From JAEUQQ01 sp963697285 (GTDB taxonomy: Bacteria; Acidobacteriota; Vicinamibacteria; Vicinamibacterales; JAFNAJ01): a stretch of DNA of 64,000 bases. The stretch covers positions 59,602-123,601 of the forward strand of contig CAVONI010000005.1 in assembly GCA_963697285.1 (NCBI GenBank), in the 5' to 3' direction. This document shows positions 17,042 to 29,452 of this stretch, piece after piece (the first letter of the stretch is position 1; the number at the start of each line of letters is the position of its first letter). The position numbers and the translations under genes are program-made. Below the pieces are notes generated by a model that saw only the letters and a list, made by a program, of their open reading frames with translations, ran no database searches and was not told the DNA's origin.

Positions 17042-19162
17042 TTACCTCACCCCGAGTTCCTTCAGCACGTCCGTCGCCTTCTCGACGTCGTCCAGCAGCC
17101 ACAGCAGGTACCGGATGTCGGCGTTCACGTTGCGCGCGATCTCCGGGTTGTAGCCGAAGTCGTTCGCGACGTTCTCCCACACCCGATCGAAGTTCACGCC
17201 CACGAGGCGGCCCTGCCCGTCGATCGTGGGGCTGCCCGAGTTGCCGCCCGTGGTGTCGCACGTGGCCAGGAAGTCGACCGGCACCTGCCCGAGCGCCGCG
17301 GCGCTCCAGCGGCTGTTGCGTGACGCGGGAAACGCGTTGCGCACCTTCGCGGGCACATCGAAGGGATCCTCGCCCGTGTGCTTCTGCATCACGCCCGCAA
17401 GCGTGGTCTGCGGCGTGGCCGTGAGCCCCTCGCGCGGCGTGTAGCCTTCCACTCGACCGAACGTGACGCGCAGCGACGAGTTCGCGTCGGGCGCAACCGG
17501 ATGTCCTGCCTCGGCGATCACCGCGCGCCGCCACACCGGGCGCAGGCGCAGCGTCGCTCCCGACGCCGCGTCGCGACGAGCCTTGACGGCGAGTCGCTCG
17601 GCATCGAGCGCGAGGCCCAGGTCGAGCAGCGGATCCTTGCGTGCGCGCAGCGCGTCGGGGCGCTCGTCGAACATCGCCTTGCGCGTCGCGAGATCGAAGA
17701 CGCGCGACGCGGCGTAGAGCTGATCGATCCGCGCATCGAGTGCCGCGTCGCCCTTCGCGACGCCGAAGGCCTCGTCGATCGAGGTGATGCGCTGGCCGGC
17801 AGGCAGCGCGAGCGCGCGGCGCAACCACGATCGCAGCAGGGCCTTGTCGACCGGCTCGACGTACCGCTTCTGGTCACGATCCAGCTGATCGCGAAGGCGC
17901 GGGATGTCGCGCTCCATGTAGCCGGGCTCCCGTTCCGCGTCGGGCTTGACGCTCTCGGTGGCGCGGCGTGCGAGTTGCGTCGGCCAGCGCAGCGCCCGTG
18001 GCCCACGGGCAACGAGGTCGAGCAGGAAGTCGCGGTCCCACGACTGCAGGCGCTCCGCGTTCAGCCGCACGAGCCCGTCGTACGCCTCGAGCGCCGCCGC
18101 GCCCTCGGGACGATTCGCGATCCACGCTTTGACGCGGGCATCGGCCTCGCGCTGCTTCACGACGATGCGGCCGCGCCGCAAGCCAGTGATCTGCCCGTCG
18201 GCGTTCTTTCGTGTGTTCTCGAGGCTGCGGAGTTCATCCTCGACGGCGATGGCGACCGTCGTCGACGCTGCCCCCGCCTGCTCGAGGATGCGGATCCACT
18301 CGGCGTTCAGGTCGCGGACGGCCGGGAACCAGCGCACCTCGCGCTCGGCCATCTCGTCGGCGACGAACGAGCGATACGAGCGGCCGGGATACCCGAGCAC
18401 CGCCACCGCATCGCCTGGCTTGACGCCGTCTGTCGAGACCGGGAACCAGTAGCGTGGGACGTACGGCTGGCCGTTCACGTACGCGCGCAGCAACGCGAAG
18501 TCGCCCGAATGCCGCGGCCACATCCAGTTGTCGATCTCGCCGCCGTAGTTGGCGACCATCTCGGGCGGCGCGTAGACGAGGCGCACGTCCTTGATTTCCT
18601 CGAACTCCGTGAGCGTGAAGAACAGCCCGCCGTCGAACGTCGCGAACTGGCAGCGGGTGTCGGGCTTCTTCTCGCACGCCGCGACGATCGCCTTCTCGGC
18701 CGCCTCGACGGCCCGGAAACGCGAGAGGTCGTCGGCTTTGTCGGGGACGGCCGCGAGCACCTCGCGGGTCACGTCGCGAAACGCGCGCGGCACCTGGATG
18801 CGGTACGCCTTCGAGGCCTTCTCGTCGGCGCGAGTGCGCGCGAGGTACCCGTCCTTGCCGAGGTTCGCCTGCGGCGTCGAGTGCTCCTGCAGGATGCTGA
18901 CCACGCAGTGGTGATTCGTCACCAGCAGGCCCTCGGCAGAAATGAAACTGCCCGAGCATCCAGGCAACTGCACGGCGTTCGCGAGCAACCCTCCGCCCGC
19001 CTTCTCGTTCCACAGCTTGTCGAGCGGAAGGCCGAAGCCCTGCTTCGTGACCCAGGCCTGGCCCTGCTCGAGCACTTGCTGCGGTGTCCACTTGCCTTCT
19101 TCTGCCCGCGCGGGATGCGCGAGCGTGGATGCCAGGATGACGATGGCGATAACCGGTCGCAT
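17042..19162 (-). CDS. S46-family dipeptidyl-peptidase, DPP11-type
   Basis: 706 residues, ATG 19162 with GGAGG a few bases upstream, signal peptide 1-20 (HPARA-EE). The S46 catalytic set is present: His in VTNHHC (about 85), Asp in WPRHSGDF (221) and Ser in GGNSGSP (642). These periplasmic enzymes remove dipeptides from peptide N-termini. Position +18 from the serine (NFDRVW) is Arg660, matching the arginine that gives Porphyromonas DPP11 its preference for Asp/Glu at P1, where DPP7 has glycine. So acidic-P1 specificity is inferred. A secreted S9 peptidase is transcribed divergently 81 bases away. The frame stays open far upstream (to 22318), but that is antisense to the S9 gene. Confidence 0.9.
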   Translation of the reverse strand: MRPVIAIVILASTLAHPARAEEGKWTPQQVLEQGQAWVTKQGFGLPLDKLWNEKAGGGLLANAVQLPGCSGSFISAEGLLVTNHHCVVSILQEHSTPQANLGKDGYLARTRADEKASKAYRIQVPRAFRDVTREVLAAVPDKADDLSRFRAVEAAEKAIVAACEKKPDTRCQFATFDGGLFFTLTEFEEIKDVRLVYAPPEMVANYGGEIDNWMWPRHSGDFALLRAYVNGQPYVPRYWFPVSTDGVKPGDAVAVLGYPGRSYRSFVADEMAEREVRWFPAVRDLNAEWIRILEQAGAASTTVAIAVEDELRSLENTRKNADGQITGLRRGRIVVKQREADARVKAWIANRPEGAAALEAYDGLVRLNAERLQSWDRDFLLDLVARGPRALRWPTQLARRATESVKPDAEREPGYMERDIPRLRDQLDRDQKRYVEPVDKALLRSWLRRALALPAGQRITSIDEAFGVAKGDAALDARIDQLYAASRVFDLATRKAMFDERPDALRARKDPLLDLGLALDAERLAVKARRDAASGATLRLRPVWRRAVIAEAGHPVAPDANSSLRVTFGRVEGYTPREGLTATPQTTLAGVMQKHTGEDPFDVPAKVRNAFPASRNSRWSAAALGQVPVDFLATCDTTGGNSGSPTIDGQGRLVGVNFDRVWENVANDFGYNPEIARNVNADIRYLLWLLDDVEKATDVLKELGVR

Positions 19163-19243
19163 GTATGAACCTCCACGGGGCCGGGCCCCGAATGGCGCCG
19201 ATTGTCGCACCGATGCCCCGGACACGACACTCCCGCATGTAAG

Positions 19244-22234
<2,991 letters not shown>

Positions 22235-22265
22235 CGGGCGGGGCCGCGCCCCCAGAGCGGCCGGG
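22235..22265 (+). repeat. degenerate REP palindrome after S9 peptidase gene
   Basis: GCGGGCGGGGCCGCGCCCCC-AGAGCGGCCG directly follows the stop codon and matches the REP unit of the 16.7-17.0 kb cluster in its GGGGCCGCGCCCC core. The right arm is altered. It may act as a terminator. Confidence 0.45.
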
Positions 22266-22363
22266 GTGGCAATCGTGGGCGTGAAATGACGGCTCAGCGT
22301 GAGGATCGGCCCAGTCATACCTCCGTCGTTGACACCCCCGGAACGGGGAGATTAGTCTTCGAT

Positions 22364-22390
22364 CGTGGCGCGAGCGCTTGCTCGTCCACG
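22364..22390 (+). promoter_or_regulatory. leader hairpin upstream of interrupted TonB receptor gene
   Basis: CGTGG and CCACG enclose CGAGC-GCTT-GCTCG, giving a stem of about 11 bp with a tetraloop, 43 bases before the ATG at 22433. The left arm also reads TGGCGCG-N5-TTGCT, one base too long for a sigma-54 promoter. Since this sequence carries many one-base insertions, a corrupted sigma-54 promoter is possible but unproven. Confidence 0.4.
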
Positions 22391-22432
22391 ACTCGGTCTT
22401 CTACCCGCCTCGTCTCCGCCCTGGAGGGCTCC

Positions 22433-25400
22433 ATGTTCGTCCACACCATCGGTGTGTTTCGCAAGTTTGTCATCGTGCTCGCCTGTACCATCGGGATGCT
22501 CGCGTCGAGCAACTCCGCCTTTGCCCAGGGTGTCACCACCGGCAACCTCAGTGGCAGCGTCATCGACAACCAGGGCGGCGTGCTGCCCGGGGTGAGCGTT
22601 ACCGCCGTGCACGAGCCCACGGGAACGGAGTACACGGCAGTCACCGAGGGTGACGGCCGGTTCCGCGTGCTCAACGTGCGCGTCGGCGGTCCCTACAAGG
22701 TCAGCGTGCTGATCGCCGGCTTCCGTGCGCAGACGCGTGACGGGGTCATGGTCAACCTCGGCGAAGAGACGCCGGTCGACTTCACGTTGCAGCTCGAGAC
22801 CGTCCAGGAAACCGTGACGGTGACCGCCGAGGCCAGCTCGGTCTTCTCGGGTGCCAAGGCCGGCACATCGGCCAGCATCGCGCAGGCCACCCTCGAGACC
22901 ATGCCGAGCGTGCAGCGCAGCCTGCAGGACTTCGCCCGCGTGAACCCGTTCGTGAGCCAGACCGCCACCAACGCGCAACGACTCGACGCTGAGCATCGCG
23001 GGTCGGAGCGGCCGCTACAACAACCTGCAGATCGACGGCGCGGTGAACAACGACCTGTTCGGCCTGGCCGACAGCGGCACGCCGGGCGGTCCCGCGAGCA
23101 CGCAGCCCGTGAGCCTCGACGCGATCCAGGAACTGCAGATCGTGGTCTCGCCCTACGACGTGCGGCAGGGCGGCTTCTCGGGCGGCGGCATCAACGCGAT
23201 CACGCGCAGCGGCACCAACCTGTTCAAGGGCACGGGCTACTACTTCTTCCGCGACCAGGGCCTGGTCGGCGACGGCGCCGACGACCGCCCGATCGCGACG
23301 TTCAGCGACAAGCAGTTCGGCGGCAGCCTCGGCGGGCCCATCGTGCGGAACAAGGCGTTCTTCTTCGGCAACCTCGACTTCGGCCGCAAGGACACCCCGT
23401 CGGGCTAGTCGGTGGACGGGAGTTCGGGCCAGGCGTTCGGCCGGCAGGCCGAGATCCAGCGGATCCTCAACGTCCTGCAGAGCCGCTACAACTACGATCC
23501 GGGCGGAATCGACGAGTTCATCCGCGCGACCAACAACGACAAGGTGTTCGTGCGCGCCGACATCAATCTCGGCCAGAGCCAGTTGACGGTGCGGCACAAC
23601 TACGTCGACGCCATCAATGACTCGCTCTTTCCGACGAACACCACGTACAGGTTCCCTGACCAGAACTACCGGTTCAACAGCAAGACGAACTCGACCGTCG
23701 GACAGCTGAACAGCACGATCGGCACGATGTTCAACGAGTTCCGCATGAGCTACCAGCGGATTCGCGACTTTCGCGCCACCGGCACGGAGTTCCCGCAGGT
23801 CAACGTCCGTCTCGGCAGCGGTGGGAGCTTCCGCTTCGGCACCGAGCAGTTCTCGGCGGCCAACGAACTCGACCAGGACATCATCGAGCTGCACGACGAC
23901 CTGACGTTCGTGCGTGGAAGGCACACGTTCACCGTGGGCACGCACAACGAGTTCTTCAAGTTCCGCAACCTCTTCATCCGCGACAACTTCGGCACCTACG
24001 ACTTCGCGAGCGTCGAGCAGTTCGAGGCGGGCTTCGCACAGGGGTACGACTACAGCTTCTCGGCCACGTCAGACCCGAAGAACTCCGCGCGCTTCTGGGT
24101 GTACCAGTTCGGGTTCTACGCCGGAGATCAGTGGAGGATCGCGCCGAACTTCACCGTCACCTACGGCGTGCGGCTCGACTTCCCGATCTTCCCCGACGAG
24201 CCGAACGCGAACCCGGCGGTGGAGCAGATCTACGGGCAGAGCACCGACGTGGTTCCGAGCCCGCAGACATGGTCGCCGCGTGCCGGCTTCAACTGGGACC
24301 TGAGCAGTGGTGACACGCGGCAGCAGGTCCGCGGCGGCATCGGCATGTTCGGCGGACGCACGCCGTACGTGTGGCTGTCGAACCAGTACACGAACACCGG
24401 CATCGAGTTCACGCGCGTGAACCGTGCGTTCAACGTCGACAAACCAGATCGCCTTCGTGCCCGACCCGAACGCGCAGCCGACGAACGTCGGCGCCGCGGC
24501 CACCAACGAGATCAACATGGTCGATCCCGACTACAGCTACCCCAAGCTGATTCGCGGCAACATCGGCTACGACCGGTCGCTGGGGTTCCTCGGATTCGTC
24601 GGCAGCGTGGAGTTGCTGTATTCGAAGGTCAGGAAGGACATCGACTACCAGAACCTGAACCTCGTCCAGGCGGGCACACGGCCCGACGGGCGACCGTTCT
24701 ACGCACGCGCCAACCCGACGTACAGCGACGTGATCTTCCTCACGAACACCGACGAAGGCGATTCGATGAACATCGCCCTGAAGGTCGACCGGCCGTTCCG
24801 CAACCGCTGGTTCGCGAGCGTTTCCTACATGTACGGAACGTCGCAGACGGTCAACGATGGCGGGTCGAGCCAGGCACGGTCGAACTGGATCAACAACTAG
24901 TTCGGCAACTTCGACATCAACAATCCCCCGCCCGGCGATATCGAACTTCGACCCGGGCCACCGCGTGAACCTCGCGGTGTCGTACCAGATCCCCATGGGG
25001 AAGACGGCCGCGACGCTGTCGATGTACTACAACGGGCAGACCGGACGGCCGTACGCGTACCGGTTCTTCAACGACGTCAACGGTGACAACGGCTCGACCA
25101 ACGACCTCGCGTACCTCCCGGCCAGCGCGTCTGACATCGTCCTCCGCAACGGCTCGTTCGATCAGCTCATGGCGTTCATCAACGACGGCGACTGCACGGA
25201 CCTGCCGTCGGGAGACATCAACGATCGCAACATCTGCCGGAGCCCCTGGACGAACAACATGGACTTCCGCGCGGCGTTCGACGTGTCGCTCGGCCGCTAC
25301 AAGGGCGAGATCACGTTCGACCTGCTCAACCTGCTCAACCTGTTCGACAAGACCAACGGGCAGATCGACTACGCGAACTTCAACGGCCTCGCCGTCGCCA

Positions 25401-25537
25401 GCGCGGCGGTCGATGCGGCGACGGGCAAGTGGGCCTACACCCTGAGCAACGAGGTGCTGGGCACGGTCCCGCGCTACAACCGCGACGACCTCCGCTCACG
25501 GTGGCAGGGCCAGGTGGGCTTCCGCCTGCGCTTCTAG
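22433..25537 (+). pseudogene. Oar-type TonB-dependent receptor interrupted by three frameshifts and two TAG codons
   Basis: ATG 22433 follows GGAGGG. A signal peptide (SAFA-QG) and a carboxypeptidase-regulatory domain (GNLSGSVIDNQGGVLPGVSVTAVHEPTG) lead into plug segments (RYNNLQIDGAVNNDLFGLAD, ITRSGTNLFKGTGYYFFRDQ) and a complete barrel ending GQVGFRLRF. One-base insertions near 22978, 24442 and 24933, plus TAG at 23406 and 24898, break it. Removing three bases restores a 1033-residue frame. All segments remain well conserved, so this is either a very young pseudogene or, more likely, sequencing error. The next receptor is a close paralogue (shared GVTTGxIxG and TRSGTNxF motifs). Substrate unknown. 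Confidence 0.8.
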
Positions 25538-25960
25538 CAGCACGACGTGACGTCGGCAGGGGCGGCGTGCTGCGCCCCCTGCCGTGCGCCGACTGATCAC
25601 TCCGACTGCCCCGGTCGCATCTTTCGATGCGGCCGGGGGCTTCGTGCGTCTGGCCGTGCTGCCCGTCGCCACGTGCTCGCCTCGTCACGTCCCGCCCCGC
25701 CGACTCCGCGGGCCGGCCGCGAATCACGGCGCATTTTCCAACCTTTCGACCAGAGCTTCGCTTGCGCGGTGCCGATCGACGGGCGCGAGCCAAGCCCGTG
25801 CGGTCACCCGGCAGTCCAATGGGGGATCGTTCGCGAAGTCTCCGGATGAGCCTTGCAGCCCGAGGGTATACTCACCGGCGGTTCGATTTGCCCAGCTTGG
25901 GTCTTTGTCACGTGTGCGTCATCTGCTTGCGGTACGGTTCGGCTGTTGAGGAGAGATGGA
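25538..25960 (+). other. 423-bp intergenic region with two hairpins and an upstream promoter area
   Basis: Two hairpins lie here. One is 25555-25583 (8-10 bp stem, one bulge) soon after the stop. The second is 25609-25638 (13-bp stem, one G-U, TTTC loop). Either could terminate the upstream gene, although no T-run follows. The rest has no recognisable gene. Near the next gene, GGTACGGTTCGGCT (25931-25944) is repeated exactly upstream of the exported gene at 31997, suggesting a shared control or promoter element. Confidence 0.5.
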
Positions 25961-28900
25961 ATGAAGTATTTGACACGAGTGGTCCTTGTTTTCGTGGCGA
26001 CGTGCGCTCTCGCCACGGCCGCGAGCGCGCAGGGCGTGACGACGGGGCAGATTGCCGGCGTCGTTCAGGACGCGCAGGGGCTGGCGTTGCCCGGCGCGAG
26101 CATCCTGGCCGTGCACGAGCCGTCGGGCACGAACTACGAGGCCGTCACGCGTGAGGACGGCCACTTCTCGATTCCGGGCATGCGCGTCGGCGGGCCCTAT
26201 ACGTTGACTGCGTCGCTCGAGGGCTTCCAGCCGCAGACCATCCGCGACGTGAGCGTCTCGCTCGGCGTGTCGTCGGACCTCACCATGACGCTGGGCACCG
26301 TGGCCGCGTCGGAATCGGTGACGGTGACGGCGAACACCGATCCCGTGTTCTCGTCGAACCGTACGGGCGCGGCGACGGCCGTTCAGCGCGACGACATCGC
26401 GACGCTGCCCACCGTGTCGGGGCGCCTCACCGACATCACGCGCCTCACGCCGCAGTACGGCGGCACCGGCTCGTTCGCCGGCCAGGACAACCGCGCGAAC
26501 AACGTGACGATCGACGGCTCGTACTTCAACAACTCCTTCGGTCTCGGCGTCACCAGCGGCGGCATCGGCGACCGCACGGGCGTCGCGCCGATCTCGCTCG
26601 AGGCCATCGAGCAGGTGCAGGTGAACGTCGCCCCGTACGACGTCCGCCAGGGCAACTTCACCGGCGCCGGCGTGAACACCGTCACGCGCTCGGGCACCAA
26701 CCGCTTCACGGCGTCGGCCTACTACCGCATGCGCGACGAGTCGTTCGTCGGCACCGAGGCAAACGGGCTCCCCTTCAACCCCGGCACCTTCGACACGAAC
26801 ACGACGGGCGTCTGGGCCGGCGGTCCGATCATCAGGAACAGGCTGTTCGCCTTCGGCGCGTACGAGAAACAGGAAGACACCCGTCCGCTGCACACGTTCC
26901 AGTGCAACCCGGGCGGCGCGCCGGTCACCGGCAGCATGACGCGCGTGCTCTGCTCCGACCTGGCCGGGTTGCAGACCTTCCTGAAGAACAACCTCAAGTA
27001 CGACACGGGCGCCTTCCAGAACATCCCCGACACGACGCCCGCGACGCCGTGGATGGTGAAGGCCGACTACAGCCTGAACGGCGCGAACAAGGTCACGTTC
27101 CGCTACAACCAGCTCGATTCGAGCAGCGACGTTCCCCAGTCGGGCTCCTCGTCGCTCGGCACGAGCCGACAGACGAACACGACGCAGTTCATGACCTTCG
27201 AGAACTCGAACTACGAGATCCTCGAGAACCTGAAGTCGGGCGTCGTCGAGTGGAACTCGCTGTTCGGCGGCAAGTTCACCAACAACCTGCTCGTTGGCTA
27301 CACGAAGCAGGACGAGAGCCGCGGCCCGAAGGGCCAGACGCCCCTGTCGCCGTTCGTCGTCATCGGCGCGGGTGACGGCAGCGCCTACACCGCGTTCGGC
27401 AACGAGCCGTTCACCCCGTACAACCTGCTCTACTACAGCACGTTCCAGGCGCAGGACAGCGTGACGATGTTCATGAAGGATCACTCGATCACGTTCGGCG
27501 CCAACGTCGAGAAGTTCCACTCCGACAACTCGTTCTACTTCGGCATCCAGAGCGCGTACTCGTACGCGACGCTCGACGCCTTCTACGCTGACGCCAACGG
27601 CTACCTCGCGAACCCGAACCGCACGGTGGCCGCCGCGCCGAGCCGCTTCCAGGTGAAGTACCTGCTGCAGCCCGGCGAGACCACGCCGCCCCTCCAGCCA
27701 CTCGACGTGCTCTACGCGGGCACGTACATCCAGGACCAGTGGCGTCCGAGCAACAACCTGACGATCACGGCCGGCCTCCGCGTCGACGTGCCGAAGTTCG
27801 GCAACACGGGGTTCGACAACCCCGTCGCCAACACGCTGACCTTCCGCGACCAGGACGGCAGCCCGATCCAGTACAACACCGGCAAGCTGCCCGACACGAC
27901 CGCGTACTGGTCGCCGCGCGCCGGCTTCAACTGGGACGTCGCGAATGACCAGAAGACGCAGGTCCGCGGCGGCACGGGCGTGTTCTCGGGCAAGCCGCCC
28001 TACGTCTGGATCTCGAACCAGATCGGCAACACCGGCGTCCTCTACGGCTTCCTCGACTCGAACTCGTCGGTCACGACCTACCCGTTCAACCCGGACCCCG
28101 ACAGGTACAAGCCCGTCGCGACGGGCGGCACGGCGGCCAGCTACGAGCTCGACGTCACCGACGAGAGCTTCCGGTTCCCGCAGACCTGGCGCAGCAACAT
28201 CGGCGTCGACCGGAAGGTGTTCTGGGGCATGACCGCCGCGTTGGACTTCATGTACAACCGCGACCTGAACGCCCCGGTGTACATCAACGCCAACCTCCCG
28301 GCGTCGAACTCGGCCTACACGGGTGTTGACAAGCGTCCCCGCTGGGCGGTGATTCCCGGCGTGACCCCGGCCTGCGTGACCACGATCGGCTCGGAGAACG
28401 GACCGTGCGTCACCAAGATCAACAACCTGCCCGGCAAGAACATCACGGCCGCGTACGTGATCAAGAACCAGAGCGACAACCGCTCGTGGAACATCTCGGG
28501 CTCCCTCACCAAGTCGCCGTGGCACGGCCTGTCGTTCAAGGGCGGCTTCAACTACGGCGAGTCGAAGAGCGTGGTCGAGCCCTCGTCCACGGCCGGCAGT
28601 TCGTGGGGCTCGGCGAACCCGATTGTCTACGACGCGAACAACCCGGCCCTGGCGTTCTCGCAGAACTCGCCCGGCAAGCGCTTCTTCCTGGCGAGCAACT
28701 ACACGATGCGGCTGTTCGACTGGGGCGCGACGACCGTCTCGGTGTTCTACGACGGCCACACCAACGGCAACCAGAGCTACGTGTTCTCGGGTGACGCCAA
28801 CGGTGACACGGTGTCGGGCAACGACCTGATCTACATCCCGCGCAGCACGTCCGAGATGAACTTTGCGACGTTCACCTCGGGCGGCCGGATCTACACGGCC

Positions 28901-29305
28901 GCCGAGCAGGCCAACGCGTTCGAGAACCTCATCACGCTCGACAGCTACCTGAGCAAGCACCGTGGCGAGTATGCGCAGCGGGGCGCCGTGTTCCTCCCAA
29001 TGGTGCACCGCGTCGACCTGAGCCTGATCCAGGACCTGTTCGTCAAGACGGGCAACTTCCGCCATGGCGGCCAGATCCGCCTCGACATCACGAACTTCGG
29101 CAACCTGCTGAACAGCAACTGGGGCGTCGGGACTCGTCTGACGAACACCCAGATCCTGACGAGCCCGACGGCGGACGCGACCGGTGCGCTCACCTACCGG
29201 ATGCAGTTGTTGAACGGCAACTACATCCAGAACCCACGGCAGACATCGGCGGGCCTGGGCGACGTCTACGTGATGATGCTGAGCTTCCGCTACACGTTCC
29301 AGTAG
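25961..29305 (+). CDS. Oar-type TonB-dependent receptor
   Basis: 1114 residues, intact. ATG 25961 is preceded by GAGGAG at about 25948-25954. Signal peptide 1-23 (ASA-QG), carboxypeptidase-regulatory domain about 25-105 (GVVQDAQGLALPGASILAVHEPSG), plug about 115-230 (RANNVTIDGSYFNNSFGLG, VTRSGTNRFTASAYYRMRDESF), then barrel strands to the C-terminal VMMLSFRYTFQ. The family forms TonB-driven outer-membrane transporters or adhesin-like barrels. It is the best-preserved of two adjacent paralogues and is followed by a strong terminator, so it is probably a single-gene unit. Confidence 0.9.
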   Translation: MKYLTRVVLVFVATCALATAASAQGVTTGQIAGVVQDAQGLALPGASILAVHEPSGTNYEAVTREDGHFSIPGMRVGGPYTLTASLEGFQPQTIRDVSVSLGVSSDLTMTLGTVAASESVTVTANTDPVFSSNRTGAATAVQRDDIATLPTVSGRLTDITRLTPQYGGTGSFAGQDNRANNVTIDGSYFNNSFGLGVTSGGIGDRTGVAPISLEAIEQVQVNVAPYDVRQGNFTGAGVNTVTRSGTNRFTASAYYRMRDESFVGTEANGLPFNPGTFDTNTTGVWAGGPIIRNRLFAFGAYEKQEDTRPLHTFQCNPGGAPVTGSMTRVLCSDLAGLQTFLKNNLKYDTGAFQNIPDTTPATPWMVKADYSLNGANKVTFRYNQLDSSSDVPQSGSSSLGTSRQTNTTQFMTFENSNYEILENLKSGVVEWNSLFGGKFTNNLLVGYTKQDESRGPKGQTPLSPFVVIGAGDGSAYTAFGNEPFTPYNLLYYSTFQAQDSVTMFMKDHSITFGANVEKFHSDNSFYFGIQSAYSYATLDAFYADANGYLANPNRTVAAAPSRFQVKYLLQPGETTPPLQPLDVLYAGTYIQDQWRPSNNLTITAGLRVDVPKFGNTGFDNPVANTLTFRDQDGSPIQYNTGKLPDTTAYWSPRAGFNWDVANDQKTQVRGGTGVFSGKPPYVWISNQIGNTGVLYGFLDSNSSVTTYPFNPDPDRYKPVATGGTAASYELDVTDESFRFPQTWRSNIGVDRKVFWGMTAALDFMYNRDLNAPVYINANLPASNSAYTGVDKRPRWAVIPGVTPACVTTIGSENGPCVTKINNLPGKNITAAYVIKNQSDNRSWNISGSLTKSPWHGLSFKGGFNYGESKSVVEPSSTAGSSWGSANPIVYDANNPALAFSQNSPGKRFFLASNYTMRLFDWGATTVSVFYDGHTNGNQSYVFSGDANGDTVSGNDLIYIPRSTSEMNFATFTSGGRIYTAAEQANAFENLITLDSYLSKHRGEYAQRGAVFLPMVHRVDLSLIQDLFVKTGNFRHGGQIRLDITNFGNLLNSNWGVGTRLTNTQILTSPTADATGALTYRMQLLNGNYIQNPRQTSAGLGDVYVMMLSFRYTFQ

Positions 29306-29330
29306 CGCGACGCGAACAGCGTGCAAGGGC

Positions 29331-29366
29331 AAACGGCCGGCTCGGGGCGTCCCGGGCCGGCCGTTT
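29331..29366 (+). terminator. rho-independent terminator after TonB receptor gene
   Basis: AAACGGCCGGC (29331-29341) pairs with GCCGGCCGTTTT (29355-29366). The stem is capped by a loop that can itself pair (CGGGG/CCCGG), and the right arm ends in TTTT. It starts 25 bases after the stop codon. Confidence 0.75.
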
Positions 29367-29452
29367 TCCGTTCGGAATCACGTGCCGCTGACGGCCCAGG
29401 CCGCTGCGCGTCGCTTCCAGCGCGTTACCACCACAGGGCCTGATACGACACA

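Noticed and set aside
23406..24900. TAG codons as pyrrolysine or amber-suppressed sense codons
   Set aside because: Only one gene shows them, it also carries frameshifts, and no pyl gene is visible. Substitution error or damage is simpler.
25919..29332. 1137-residue minus-strand open frame opposite the TonB receptor
   Set aside because: Exact antisense of an intact receptor gene, with no motif, signal peptide or ribosome-binding site.
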